Positions 47,159-55,804 of a stretch of 64,000 bases of DNA are shown piece by piece. A program made the position numbers and the translations under genes. Numbering within the stretch: the first letter of the stretch is position 1; every line of letters begins with the position of its first letter. The stretch is from Flavobacteriaceae bacterium (lineage in GTDB: Bacteria > Bacteroidota > Bacteroidia > Flavobacteriales > Flavobacteriaceae). Location: the NCBI GenBank assembly GCA_029238215.1, contig JAQWGN010000011.1, forward strand, positions 107,607-171,606. The letters run 5' to 3'. The notes beneath the pieces are model-generated. The model saw only the letters and a program-made list of their open reading frames with translations, did not search any database and was not told where the DNA came from.

Positions 47159-49599
47159 AATCGTGCGTTGATTTTTATGTTGAATACGCGCGGCGTCATA
47201 AAATTTGGAACACCAAATTGTCGTTGAGTGTATACGTCCCTAACCCATGTGTTTGTAATGGCATTTTGTACATCAAAAATGTTGAATATTTCAACACCCA
47301 CTTGTAGCTCTTTAAAAGCACGAAAAGTGTTTTTAAAACGCTTGTCGTCTTTTATAACATATAAAAATCCAATATCAGCACGTTTGTAACTTCGTAATCT
47401 ATTTTGGTATAAGTATGGATCAGCATAGCTAGGAGATCCACCTGGAAGTCCTGAGTTGTAGACAAGGTTTAGATTCATTTTTAAAAAAGGTAATCGAGGG
47501 ACATAGTCTTGAAACAGCATTGCAAACTTTAGACGCTGGTCGGTGGGACGTGGTATATCACCTCGGTTGTTTTGATTTTCTTCAGCTTTTAGTATCCCTA
47601 AGCTAATCCAAGATTCTGTACCCGGAACAAATTCTCCGTTCATACGTAAGTCAAGGCCATAAATGCTTGCCTTGGCGTTATTGTTTGCCATATACCTTAT
47701 GCGTACATTTTCAAGTGTGTAGGGATTTACATCCCATAAATATTTATAATATGCAGCAGCTCTCAAAACAAAGGGACGTTGCCATAACTTAAATTTACGG
47801 TCGTGGCTTGCCACTACATGAAACGATTGTTGAGGTTTTACTTCAGGATTAATGGTTCCGTTACTACCACGTAACTCCTTATAAAAGGGAGCTTGTGTGT
47901 ATTTCCCCAACGATAGTCTAGAAACCACATTTGGATTCTGTATGGGTTGTAAGCTTAGTTGTGCCCGCGGACTTAAAAAACTGCTTCCAGAATTTTTGTA
48001 ATTTGTTAAGGACCATGTATGCATGCGGATTCCTGCGGATATCCATGCTACATTATTTCCCATTAAAAAACGATTATTCCACTGGAGGTAGCTAGAAAAA
48101 CGGTTGAGTGTTGTTTGTTGAGTTGCTCGAATCGTATTATACAATTCCAAGGGACCTTCAAAAGGTTCGTAAGGTTGGTTGTTTTTTATCGAGTTTGCTG
48201 GAGGGCGAATTGAAAACCCAGCGGAATCTATTTTTTCCCATTCCACAACACGATCTCTAATATTTTCTGATTTTAGTTCAATTCCCCAACGCCATTGATG
48301 TTTTTTTACTTGATGCTGCCCTGATATTATTACCGAAGTTATAAGTGCGTCAAAGTCATTGCGTCCATGTGTGTGTTGGCTTCCTACACCCTCTGCAAAA
48401 GAAATTGTACCTAAATCTTCACTACCTAATTCTGTGTTGGGTGTCCCTAAAAGGTATTGTCCTAAAATATCAAAGTACTCTTGCTCTTTGGTATTGTATA
48501 TTGATGTTGTAAGGGTGTACTGAGTTTTTTTTGACGGTTGATAGCTTGTTTTTACAGCCCCTAAAAAAGTTTGGTATATATCTTTCTCCTCTCCTTCATA
48601 ATAAACCAACAATGCTCTTGGATCAGCAGCGGTACCAAAATTTGTTTGTCTTGTTTGCGGAGCATAACGGTAATCGTTTCTAGAAGCTGCGCCTAAAAAT
48701 TGAACCTTCCAGTCGTCCTTTTTTTGGTATGTAATAAAAGTTTGAATATCTGCAAAAGAAGGTTTGTATTGTGCGCTGGTTTCTTTTTGATTGACAAGTA
48801 ACTGATTGTCTCTATACCGAGCTCCTGTAATGGAAGACCAATTTTTAGCGATGGTGCTATGGCTTATGCTTCCTCCCAATAAACTTGCCGAAATACTCGT
48901 TTCAGACTCATTGGGTGTTTTGTAAGTTATGTCCAAGACAGAAGAAAGTTTGTCGCCATAGTATGCCTCAAATCCACCTGCTTTAAAGCTTACTTGCTGG
49001 ATAAGATCAGGGTTTAGAAAACTTAGTCCTTCTTGTTGTCCTGCGCGTATAAGAGTAGGGCGGTATACTTCAATTCCATTAACATAAACCAAGTTTTCGT
49101 CATAATTCCCTCCACGTACAGCATATTGCGTACTGAGTTCATTGTTAGAGTTTACACCTGGTAAACTCAACAAAAGATTTTCTACTCCTGCATTGGCACC
49201 TGCAATACTTCGAATAGTTTTGGGTGAAAGTACAGTAACTCCTCTTACTACAGTCGAGTGGTTCCCCTGCACAACAACTTCTCCAATCTGTGCGGTTCTT
49301 GTATCCATTACTGGATGAAATTCCGTTGTGGTGTTTGGTTTAAGATTTAGGGTAACAACGATTTTTTTATGGGCTATATGGGTAAAACTTAGCGTTAGTT
49401 TATTTTCTTGTTGGGTAGTAAGTTGATAAAAACCGTTTTGATTGGTTGTTGTTCCTTCTCCCACATTAGATGTAATGCTCACAAACGGAATAGGCTCTTT
49501 ACTGCTATTAGTAACCACTCCTTGTACCGTTGCATTTTGAGCTAGAAGGCCTGCAGTAGAAAATTGCCAGAAGATGAAGGCAATAATATATTTTTTCAT
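47155..49599 (-). CDS. TonB-dependent outer-membrane receptor with carboxypeptidase-like N-domain
   Basis: An 814-residue outer-membrane active transporter. It has a signal peptide (MKKYIIAFIFWQFSTAGLLAQN), a carboxypeptidase-regulatory-like domain (about 22-105), a plug (SIAGANAGVENLLLSLPGVNSNNELSTQYAVRGGNYDENLVYVNGIEVY, about 130-175) and a barrel ending in an aromatic residue (FNIKINARF). It starts inside the stop of the M23 peptidase gene (4-bp overlap), so the two are coupled. SusD-type partners are absent, so a nutrient-polysaccharide system is unlikely; the ligand is unknown. Confidence 0.92.
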   Translation of the reverse strand: MKKYIIAFIFWQFSTAGLLAQNATVQGVVTNSSKEPIPFVSITSNVGEGTTTNQNGFYQLTTQQENKLTLSFTHIAHKKIVVTLNLKPNTTTEFHPVMDTRTAQIGEVVVQGNHSTVVRGVTVLSPKTIRSIAGANAGVENLLLSLPGVNSNNELSTQYAVRGGNYDENLVYVNGIEVYRPTLIRAGQQEGLSFLNPDLIQQVSFKAGGFEAYYGDKLSSVLDITYKTPNESETSISASLLGGSISHSTIAKNWSSITGARYRDNQLLVNQKETSAQYKPSFADIQTFITYQKKDDWKVQFLGAASRNDYRYAPQTRQTNFGTAADPRALLVYYEGEEKDIYQTFLGAVKTSYQPSKKTQYTLTTSIYNTKEQEYFDILGQYLLGTPNTELGSEDLGTISFAEGVGSQHTHGRNDFDALITSVIISGQHQVKKHQWRWGIELKSENIRDRVVEWEKIDSAGFSIRPPANSIKNNQPYEPFEGPLELYNTIRATQQTTLNRFSSYLQWNNRFLMGNNVAWISAGIRMHTWSLTNYKNSGSSFLSPRAQLSLQPIQNPNVVSRLSLGKYTQAPFYKELRGSNGTINPEVKPQQSFHVVASHDRKFKLWQRPFVLRAAAYYKYLWDVNPYTLENVRIRYMANNNAKASIYGLDLRMNGEFVPGTESWISLGILKAEENQNNRGDIPRPTDQRLKFAMLFQDYVPRLPFLKMNLNLVYNSGLPGGSPSYADPYLYQNRLRSYKRADIGFLYVIKDDKRFKNTFRAFKELQVGVEIFNIFDVQNAITNTWVRDVYTQRQFGVPNFMTPRVFNIKINARF

Positions 49600-51251
49600 T
49601 CTTTTCTGTAAAAAGTTGTTTCAAATGTAGTGTTGTTACCTACTTTATCCCAAACAATTAGCTTTAATTTATGTTTGACTTGAGAAAGTTTTATAGGATC
49701 TTTAAATCTAAAAACAAGCTCTTTCTTTTTTTGTTCGTATTCAAACAGTATCCATTTTCCATTTAAATATCCTTCAAAACGATCAATTCCAGTTTCATTA
49801 TCATCAATATTGAAACGAATATCCTTTTCTAAAGATATCCAACGCTTATCAATATTTTTTTTATCGACAATGGTAGGTGGGATTGTGTCTTGCATTACAG
49901 TAATAGAACCAGTACTTTTTAACCTTGCAACAAAGGCTTCTTTTTTATACTCCTTGCTTAAAAAACGCCAACTCTTATCGCGCTTTAAGGCTAAATACAT
50001 TCCTTTTTTCGCATATTCTTTTTTGAATAAAAGTTTATAGGATTTATTGAAGTATGCATGTGGGTTTTGTATCGATATGGTATCTTTATTTGTCTGAATA
50101 TCAAGTGGAGTAGGTAAGCTAAATGTATTGGAGCTTATATACAGACTTGCGTTCGAAAACTCAAAAAGATAATCTCTTTCAGGCGCTATTATTTTACCGG
50201 GTTGTTGCGGGTTTTTTGGCACCCAAACATCTTCATTTACTCCTTTAATGGGAACAAGTAGATAGGTGTTGTTTCCAGCAATATCGCTTAGTTTTATTTG
50301 ATACGCATAGCTTTTAGATTCTTCAATAATAGCAAGTCCTTTTTGATCAAAAAACACAAAGGGTATATTCGTTGAATACATGTCAAAAAGGCGTAAAACA
50401 TTCTTTTTATTATCTACAAAAAACGGATAGTCTACCAGTTTGTGCATTTGTGCGGTATCGTCAAATGAGAGCGTGTCAAAACGTGTGTGAAACAAACGTT
50501 TTCCGTTAAGTTGCGCTGTAATTTCAAAAACCCCATTTTTATAAAACGAATCATCTTGTCTATCAAAATATTCGATTCCAAATCCGATACTCCCCACGGC
50601 ATTTACAGTGTCAGCTACATACAAGCTGTCATTTTTTTTGGTAATTGAAAGTTGAATATTTTCTTCAGACTTATTTGCAACACCATCAATTGGATAAATG
50701 ATTACTTGTTTTAATTCAGGTCTGCTGGTGTCTTTTACATGAAGTGCACTTTGTAATGGGTTAAATGGAATTTGATTTGCGCTTTTTCGTAATTCAAAAT
50801 GTAGGTGTGGGCCAAATGATGAGCCTGTATTCCCTGAATACCCAATAACATCTCCTTTTTTAATCAAAATATCCGTTGGCTCAGGGAAAAACTCAATGGT
50901 ATATTGTTCTTTTTTGTATTGTTCTTTACGAACATGAGGAATGATTTGATCTCCATAACGTTTTAAATGGGCATATACACTAGTAACTCCGTTTGGATGA
51001 TTTATGTAAAGTGCTTTTCCATATCCTCCTTGTTGAATTTTGATTCGCGATACATAACCATCAGCAACCGCACGTAGTATTAGCCCTTCTTTGCTTTGTG
51101 TTCTTATATCAATTCCTGCATGGAAATGGGAGCCTCGTAGCTCTGCAAAAGTTCCAGAAAGTTGAATGGGGATATCTATGGGATTTCTATAGCGCTGACC
51201 AAAGGCCGAACAATACAAAAAAAGTAGGAGCAGTAGGTTCTTGTAGTTCAT
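49596..51251 (-). CDS. M23 (LytM-type) metallopeptidase family protein
   Basis: Secreted cell-wall peptidase of 551 residues. The signal peptide is MNYKNLLLLLFLYCSAFG. The LytM domain at about 20-175 has the metal ligands in GSHFHAGIDIRTQ (H-x3-D) and GPHLHFELRK (HxH). Unlike typical LytM enzymes the domain is at the N-terminus, and a long about 370-residue beta-rich tail follows, of unknown role. Start decided by the TAAATTTG element 4 bp upstream. It is coupled to the TonB-dependent receptor gene downstream, suggesting envelope remodelling linked to receptor assembly; that is inference. Confidence 0.9.
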   Translation of the reverse strand: MNYKNLLLLLFLYCSAFGQRYRNPIDIPIQLSGTFAELRGSHFHAGIDIRTQSKEGLILRAVADGYVSRIKIQQGGYGKALYINHPNGVTSVYAHLKRYGDQIIPHVRKEQYKKEQYTIEFFPEPTDILIKKGDVIGYSGNTGSSFGPHLHFELRKSANQIPFNPLQSALHVKDTSRPELKQVIIYPIDGVANKSEENIQLSITKKNDSLYVADTVNAVGSIGFGIEYFDRQDDSFYKNGVFEITAQLNGKRLFHTRFDTLSFDDTAQMHKLVDYPFFVDNKKNVLRLFDMYSTNIPFVFFDQKGLAIIEESKSYAYQIKLSDIAGNNTYLLVPIKGVNEDVWVPKNPQQPGKIIAPERDYLFEFSNASLYISSNTFSLPTPLDIQTNKDTISIQNPHAYFNKSYKLLFKKEYAKKGMYLALKRDKSWRFLSKEYKKEAFVARLKSTGSITVMQDTIPPTIVDKKNIDKRWISLEKDIRFNIDDNETGIDRFEGYLNGKWILFEYEQKKKELVFRFKDPIKLSQVKHKLKLIVWDKVGNNTTFETTFYRKE

Positions 51252-51255
51252 AGGC

Positions 51256-51263
51256 CAAATTTA
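51256..51263 (-). promoter_or_regulatory. Bacteroidetes -7 promoter element for the M23-TonB operon
   Basis: The minus strand reads TAAATTTG, ending 4 bp before ATG 51251. Confidence 0.55.
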
Positions 51264-51319
51264 CATTAATCTTGTACATGTCTTGTGATTTAACACTTGC
51301 GAAATCTAGTCAGCTTAGG

Positions 51320-51327
51320 TACATTTG
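51320..51327 (+). promoter_or_regulatory. Bacteroidetes promoter (TTG-N20-TAnnTTTG) for the coiled-coil/zapA pair
   Basis: TACATTTG lies 16 bp before ATG 51344. TTG at 51297-51299 gives a -33 candidate with 20-bp spacing. Confidence 0.6.
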
Positions 51328-51343
51328 ATAGGAATTTATTGTA

Positions 51344-51646
51344 ATGCAAACGACTTCACAACAACTTTTAGTACAATTAGAACAACAATTACGTGTTTTT
51401 TCAGAACAGATGGAGGCATTAAGACAAGCCAACAATCAGCTTAAAGTAGCCCTCGCAGAAACGAAAGCCAAACTCGATAAAAAACAAGGAACTACTCAAG
51501 TTTGGCAAGAAAAATACGAAGCATTAAAGGCAGCACAAGGAATTAATAGTAATGATTCTGCTTCTAGAAAAAGGGCATTGCACCATATAGACACGCTAAT
51601 CAGCGAGGTGGATGCTTGTATTGCACAACTTGAAATCGAAAACTAA
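51344..51646 (+). CDS. Small coiled-coil protein upstream of zapA
   Basis: A 100-residue acidic coiled-coil protein. Residues about 1-60 have a long heptad pattern (LLVQLEQQLRVFSEQMEALRQANNQLKVALAETKAKLDKKQG) and the C-terminal part is also helical. It has no signal peptide. Its stop overlaps the zapA start by 1 bp, so it likely works with ZapA at the division ring; the topology resembles ZapB, but sequence alone does not prove homology. Confidence 0.8.
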   Translation: MQTTSQQLLVQLEQQLRVFSEQMEALRQANNQLKVALAETKAKLDKKQGTTQVWQEKYEALKAAQGINSNDSASRKRALHHIDTLISEVDACIAQLEIEN

Positions 51647-51930
51647 TGCAAAAAATTAAACTGTCAATTGCCGATAGAGTTTATCCTCTAAGTGTTCCGG
51701 AAGGAGAAGAGGCCATTCTTCGTGAAGCCGCTAAAAGTATCAATACCATGGTCGAGCATTTTGAAAAAAACTATGCGGTTAAAGATAAACAAGACGTATT
51801 GGCTATGTGCGCACTTCAAGTTGCTGTTCAAGCAAGTAAAGAGGCTGATGTTTCATCTAAGGATGCTGCTGTAATTGAGAAAAAATTAGTACTTTTAACT
51901 GAGTATTTGGAGCGTCAGATGACGCTTTAA
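51646..51930 (+). CDS. zapA: Cell division protein ZapA
   Basis: Stabilises FtsZ bundles at mid-cell. The 94-residue protein has the ZapA N-terminal beta head (IKLSIADRVYPLSVPEGEEAILREAAKSINTMVEHF), a middle VLAMCALQVAVQ helix, and an end helix for tetramer formation. It is 1 bp coupled to the coiled-coil gene upstream. In many bacteria zapA is followed by the 6S RNA gene; here a structured candidate follows directly. Confidence 0.93.
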   Translation: MQKIKLSIADRVYPLSVPEGEEAILREAAKSINTMVEHFEKNYAVKDKQDVLAMCALQVAVQASKEADVSSKDAAVIEKKLVLLTEYLERQMTL

Positions 51931-51962
51931 TACACTTAAAACCTATATCAGGTATATTTTTT

Positions 51963-52078
51963 GATAAACTCAACGCTAATATAATTCGGAGAGGTAAGTT
52001 TTGGGTGCAAAAGCAAGCCGTTTTTAACGGATCCTTGAACACTCAGGTAGCCTCAATCATGTTTTTTTCGAGTTTATG
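51963..52078 (+). ncRNA. Probable 6S RNA (6S-Flavo type)
   Basis: This 116-bp non-coding stretch follows zapA directly, the common 6S position. It folds as a long hairpin: the closing stem ATAAACTC (51964-51971) pairs with GAGTTTAT (52070-52077). Inside, GAGG (51991-51994) pairs with CCTC (52051-52054), GGGTG (52003-52007) with CACTC (52040-52044, one G:U), and CAAG/CTTG plus CCGTT-TTT-AACGG forms the tip (52014-52037). Unpaired stretches between the stems would make the central bubble that 6S uses to mimic an open promoter. A -7-like TATTTTTTG (one base longer than TAnnTTTG) ends at 51963. The identity is inferred from position and fold; exact ends are uncertain. Confidence 0.65.
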
Positions 52079-52102
52079 CAAAACTTACTTGGTGTAGGTT
52101 TT

Positions 52103-52993
52103 TTAATAGTTTGTGGGTAATTTATTCTGTTCGAACAGTTTATGAATCCATAAAATAATCACTCCAAATCCTACAGCCGCTATTATTAACAACACGTTTT
52201 CAAGCCCCTTCACACTAAAGGAAAGTTTTACAAGAATTGTTGAAATTACGAAACCAGAATTGCGAATAACTTTGTTGAATTTATCGGTATGTGCAAAAGA
52301 AAACAAGACCAACAGCACATCAACTAAGATTAAAACGGTAAAAAAATCATCGAAAAACACTGAGTTTACATCCATACTTAAAGCAAAATCAGTTCCTTTA
52401 TTTACTAGACTCATTCCCCAATTAATCATGTTGAATGCTGCAATTATAATGAATGTGGGAACTAACAATACAGCCAATGCTTTTTTAAACTTAACAAAGC
52501 GAATCAGCTCTGGACGTGTTTCGGTCAGCTTAAGCAGTTTGCGGACTCTGAATTTATTCATTCGATAAAAGAAATGAATCAATAAAAACAATATTATCGT
52601 GGCGACTATATCGTATATGAATTGCAGGTTCTCTGCACTTTCAAACCAATTTCCCTCAAGCGATATGTTTGATAAATCCTTGTATAGCCTTCTTATAACA
52701 ATAAGCATTATAATTTCATATTGTTTGCCAATGTAGATTGTCATGGACTTTGGCAGGTAGTAAATAAGCAAGTACACCTCGTAGATAAGAATGAATGAGA
52801 AGGGGGTATAAATGGCTGAAATTGGATTGGTAAAAAGATCTCCAGAAAAAGTAGTTCCTAAAAGGTTTAGATCATTTAATCCAATGATAGCTAGATGAAT
52901 TATAAAGCTAACAATTGCAATGTTAATGATGATTTTCTCACTTTGCTTTTTGGTTCTTTCATCCAAAAGCTTAGAGTATATGGTCTCGAACAT
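52103..52993 (-). CDS. Multi-spanning membrane protein of unknown function
   Basis: A 296-residue hydrophobic protein not recognised by family. About seven membrane segments are seen: 21-40 (IIINIAIVSFIIHLAIIGLN), 61-80, 122-142 (ATIILFLLIHFF), 171-190 (KALAVLLVPTFIIIAAFNMI), 213-233, 247-260 and 266-284. A basic N-terminal stretch (DERTKKQSEK) precedes the first segment. No catalytic motif is visible. Its 3' end is 25 bp from the end of the 6S RNA candidate. Confidence 0.75.
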   Translation of the reverse strand: MFETIYSKLLDERTKKQSEKIIINIAIVSFIIHLAIIGLNDLNLLGTTFSGDLFTNPISAIYTPFSFILIYEVYLLIYYLPKSMTIYIGKQYEIIMLIVIRRLYKDLSNISLEGNWFESAENLQFIYDIVATIILFLLIHFFYRMNKFRVRKLLKLTETRPELIRFVKFKKALAVLLVPTFIIIAAFNMINWGMSLVNKGTDFALSMDVNSVFFDDFFTVLILVDVLLVLFSFAHTDKFNKVIRNSGFVISTILVKLSFSVKGLENVLLIIAAVGFGVIILWIHKLFEQNKLPTNY

Positions 52994-53066
52994 TTAGTTA
53001 AATTTTTATCAATATAATTATTTTAAAGTAAAGTTGATCAATTCACTCAAATGTGCACAAGGTTTA

Positions 53067-53074
53067 TATATTTG
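53067..53074 (+). promoter_or_regulatory. Bacteroidetes -7 promoter element for the cupin-DinB pair
   Basis: TATATTTG matches TAnnTTTG, 18 bp before ATG 53093. Confidence 0.5.
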
Positions 53075-53092
53075 TTCTATAATTTAATCTAG

Positions 53093-53575
53093 ATGCAAAC
53101 ATTTGAAGAAATTAAGGAGCATATCACCAAACTTGGTTTTACTGTAGTGGCTCATGATTTTAATCGTCCATGGGGCGGTTTTCTAGTCATTGACGAAACA
53201 CAAGCACAAGAGTTTGCCAACCAGTTTTTTTCTGGCCTCGATGTTGCGTCACTTCGCATAGGAGGGAAGTTAAGTCCCAAAATATTGATTGTATCTCCTG
53301 AAGTTCGTTTGTCTTGGCAGTACCACCATAGACGTGCTGAAATTTGGAGAGTTTACAAAGGTAAAGCAGGCATTATTCGTTCGATGACAGACAAACAAAA
53401 TGAGATAGAACAGTTAAATGAAGGCGATCAAGTACGCTTACAACAAGGTGAGCGACATAGATTAGTTGGGCTAGGCGAACGTGCTTTAGTAGCAGAAATA
53501 TGGCAGCATACTGATGCGGATAACCCATCCGATGAGGAGGATATTGTACGTGTATCGGATGATTTTGGACGTTAA
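53093..53575 (+). CDS. Cupin-fold mannose-6-phosphate isomerase-like protein
   Basis: A 160-residue protein of the type II phosphomannose isomerase/cupin group. FNRPWGGFLVID opens it, and IVSPEVRLSWQYHHRRAEIWRVYKGKAG plus ERHRLVG...VAEIWQ form the cupin barrel with histidines (HH, E, H) that usually bind a metal. It lacks the guanylyltransferase domain of larger enzymes. The product of sugar-phosphate isomerisation is not predictable. It is followed 1 bp later by the DinB-like gene. Confidence 0.85.
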   Translation: MQTFEEIKEHITKLGFTVVAHDFNRPWGGFLVIDETQAQEFANQFFSGLDVASLRIGGKLSPKILIVSPEVRLSWQYHHRRAEIWRVYKGKAGIIRSMTDKQNEIEQLNEGDQVRLQQGERHRLVGLGERALVAEIWQHTDADNPSDEEDIVRVSDDFGR

Positions 53576-53576
53576 T

Positions 53577-54074
53577 ATGGATACTTTTATCAAACCCTTT
53601 GTTTCTTTAAATAGAATTGAGTTTGTATTGAAAAAATATTCTTCCGAAGAACTTTTAAAATCGAATGACGGAGCTTGGAGTATTCTTCAGCACTTGTATC
53701 ACTGCTGGATGGTAGAACGTGGTGTTTTGGGTTATGTTGAGTTAAAAACAAAAGATATATCGTCATTGGAGACTGTCAGTATTTCCACACGCCTTAAGTT
53801 TTTCTTTTTTTTCGCGGTACTTCGTTTAAAACTACTTAAAGTTAAGGCGCCTACTGTGGTTCAAACATTTCCTGAAGATATAAGTGTAATGGACCTTTTA
53901 TATAAATGGGGAAAAACTCGTGAAGAAGCAGCTGTGTTTTTTGACGCACTTCCTAAAAAAGTTTCATCAAAGGGAATATTTAAGCATGTTTTTATTGGAC
54001 GCTTAAACCTAAAGTTAACACAAAAATTTATTCAATGGCATTTACAACATCATCTTAGATTGTGTAAACTATAG
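53577..54074 (+). CDS. DinB-like four-helix-bundle protein
   Basis: A 165-residue protein of the DinB/YfiT superfamily by pattern: an early WSILQHLYHCWMVERG helix with the first histidine (about 33) and a late IQWHLQHHLRLC with the other histidines, together forming a possible metal site. The central part is helical and basic. I moved the start from 53514 to ATG 53577, because the longer version lies within the cupin gene. Its function is unknown; thiol-transfer or stress roles of the superfamily are not demonstrated for it. Confidence 0.72.
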   Translation: MDTFIKPFVSLNRIEFVLKKYSSEELLKSNDGAWSILQHLYHCWMVERGVLGYVELKTKDISSLETVSISTRLKFFFFFAVLRLKLLKVKAPTVVQTFPEDISVMDLLYKWGKTREEAAVFFDALPKKVSSKGIFKHVFIGRLNLKLTQKFIQWHLQHHLRLCKL

Positions 54075-54917
54075 TCCTATTAGATAACCTAATGAAACAG
54101 AAAAATATCCTGTTTGATCTAGTGATTCTTCGTTTGGTAAGGCGTTGGGAAACGAAAAGGTATAATCAACTTCAATATCCCAATCCCCGAAACTAAACTC
54201 TACGGGAATACTGAATTCCGTGTTTAACTGTTGAAAGACATCAGTGCTAATTGTTGTAAAATTGAACACTCCTGTGCGTATCAATTCTGTAACGGTTTGA
54301 CTACCCCAAAACAAACCCAATCTCGGTTGTGTTGAAATCGTTAGTTTTTCAGATTTCAGTAAATCAATATTGTAATAGGAATTGTTAGACATATAAAAGG
54401 TTGCTATACCTCCAAATAAATAGCCACTAGATATAGAATTTCTAAACCCACCAAGACATAAACCAATACTTCCTGAAATCCTGTGTTTGTTTAAGTTAGC
54501 AGTATCATCCGAATAAAATGAATAAGAATAGATTCCTGTTGCGGAAAGTGTTTTCTTTTTTGTTAAGTAAGTGGTGTATCCACCACTTAACGATACAAAA
54601 TCCCAATGCGGGGTAACTCCGCTGTAATACCCGGTACCTGCATTAAGAAAGAAGTTACTTGAGTTTATATAACTTATACTGGGAAAAGTACTGTATTGGT
54701 CTACACCAAAATCACGTCCAGAAAAAAGCGTTTTATTGTTATAAATAAGCGTTGTGTAAAGGTAGTCTTGTTTTTTTAGATCGTTAATAAACGCTATTAC
54801 TTCTAGGCTGTCAACAGCAAATAACTCATCCAAAAAAGCTTCAGCCTCATTTTGCGTCTCATTTTGCGCAATTATTAAGGCAGGAAAAAAAAGAATAAAT
54901 AGTATGCGTTTAAACAT
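54069..54917 (-). CDS. Secreted protein, probable outer-membrane beta-barrel
   Basis: A 282-residue protein with signal peptide MFKRILFILFFPALIIAQN. The remainder is rich in alternating aromatic strands (GTGYYSGVTPHWDFVSLSGGYTTYL, TATGIYSYSFYS, IGLCLGGFRNSISSGYLFGG) and ends YFSVSLGYLIGL, compatible with a small outer-membrane barrel. No known family is recognised. It is convergent with the DinB-like gene (6-bp overlap). Confidence 0.68.
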   Translation of the reverse strand: MFKRILFILFFPALIIAQNETQNEAEAFLDELFAVDSLEVIAFINDLKKQDYLYTTLIYNNKTLFSGRDFGVDQYSTFPSISYINSSNFFLNAGTGYYSGVTPHWDFVSLSGGYTTYLTKKKTLSATGIYSYSFYSDDTANLNKHRISGSIGLCLGGFRNSISSGYLFGGIATFYMSNNSYYNIDLLKSEKLTISTQPRLGLFWGSQTVTELIRTGVFNFTTISTDVFQQLNTEFSIPVEFSFGDWDIEVDYTFSFPNALPNEESLDQTGYFSVSLGYLIGL

Positions 54918-54933
54918 ATGTTAAAAGTAAAAA

Positions 54934-54955
54934 AAAGGGTCGAAAACGACCCTTT
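54934..54955 (-). terminator. Rho-independent terminator of the ECF sigma operon
   Basis: AAAGGGTCG-AAAA-CGACCCTTT is a perfect 9-bp stem. On the minus strand it is followed by a T-run (positions 54936 down to about 54929), right after the stop of the Spy-like gene at 54960. Confidence 0.85.
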
Positions 54956-54959
54956 AATA

Positions 54960-55433
54960 TTACCCTCTTTTTTTGTTTCTACGTTCTTTCAGATTTTCTT
55001 TGCGTTCTTTTAATTGATCCCTTCGTTCCTTCATGTTTTTAACGCGTTTTTTCATTTTACTACGGCGCTCCTTTAACGCTTGTTTTTGTTCTTCCGTTAT
55101 CGTACTTCGGAACTCATCTTTAAGCGCTTTAACTTCCTCTCGATTTGATGCAAGTAAGTCTTTTTGGGCATCGGTAAAGGTTGCTCTTAGCGCTTCCTTA
55201 CGTTCTTTTTTGGTAAGATCCATGTTCTCCATGATGGCACGTTGCTCGTCAGAAAGACTGTTTTTAAACTCCTCACGGTTTTGTTTGATAGCATCTTTTT
55301 GTGCTTTTAACAGTTCTTGTTGTTCTGGAGTGAATATTTCTTTTTTGCCTTTTTGTTCATCTTGAGCAAATGCAAACTGTCCTGTCAAAAGAATGACAGC
55401 TAAAGTTGTGATTGTGGTTTTAATGATATTCAT
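54960..55433 (-). CDS. Small exported, highly charged helical protein (Spy/LTxxQ-like)
   Basis: A 157-residue protein with a signal peptide (MNIIKTTITTLAVILLTGQFAFAQ). The mature part is nearly all helical and rich in K, E, R and Q, with repeated E-Q-Q/K-x-x-L units (FTPEQQELLKAQ, LSDEQRAIMENMDLTKKERKEAL, FTDAQKDLLASN, ITEEQKQALKERRSKM) and a strongly basic tail (KERKENLKERRNKKRG). This is like periplasmic Spy/CpxP chaperone-type helices, though homology is not certain. It is the last gene of the sigma operon and is followed by a strong terminator. Confidence 0.75.
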   Translation of the reverse strand: MNIIKTTITTLAVILLTGQFAFAQDEQKGKKEIFTPEQQELLKAQKDAIKQNREEFKNSLSDEQRAIMENMDLTKKERKEALRATFTDAQKDLLASNREEVKALKDEFRSTITEEQKQALKERRSKMKKRVKNMKERRDQLKERKENLKERRNKKRG

Positions 55434-55489
55434 AATTTGAGTTTTAATGTGTTTGATACTTAGACCGTGGCTTTTAAAAAAAGTTGGTT

Positions 55490-55804
55490 TTAAACGTCGT
55501 TTAAAATAAAATTTTCGTCAAACCAAGAGTCAAATTCTTCTTCATTGACTTCTAAAGACTCTATAGTAAGTTGTTCAAATGTTTTAATTTCTTGCCATGT
55601 GTTTTGTTTCACAAAAAATAGTCCAACAAGAAAAACACCGATAATGCTATAGCTAAGTAGGGCATAGCTGCTTTTTTTGTTTATCGTGTTTTTTGAAGAC
55701 TTGTTAGCACCTAAAAATGCCAGCATTTCTTTTTTTGATGCTTCAAAATATCCCTCTGGAATTGTATATCCAAGTTTGTTATGATGTTGATCAGTCTGTT
55801 TCAT
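55490..55804 (-). CDS. Putative anti-sigma factor (single-span membrane protein)
   Basis: A 104-residue protein with one membrane segment at about 49-65 (LSYSIIGVFLVGLFFV). The N-terminus LGYTIPEGYFEASKKEM is typical of small proteins encoded just after ECF sigma genes in flavobacteria, and an acidic tail lies outside the membrane. It starts inside the sigma stop (4-bp overlap), so translation is coupled. Anti-sigma activity is inferred from position, topology and this motif. Confidence 0.7.
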   Translation of the reverse strand: MKQTDQHHNKLGYTIPEGYFEASKKEMLAFLGANKSSKNTINKKSSYALLSYSIIGVFLVGLFFVKQNTWQEIKTFEQLTIESLEVNEEEFDSWFDENFILNDV

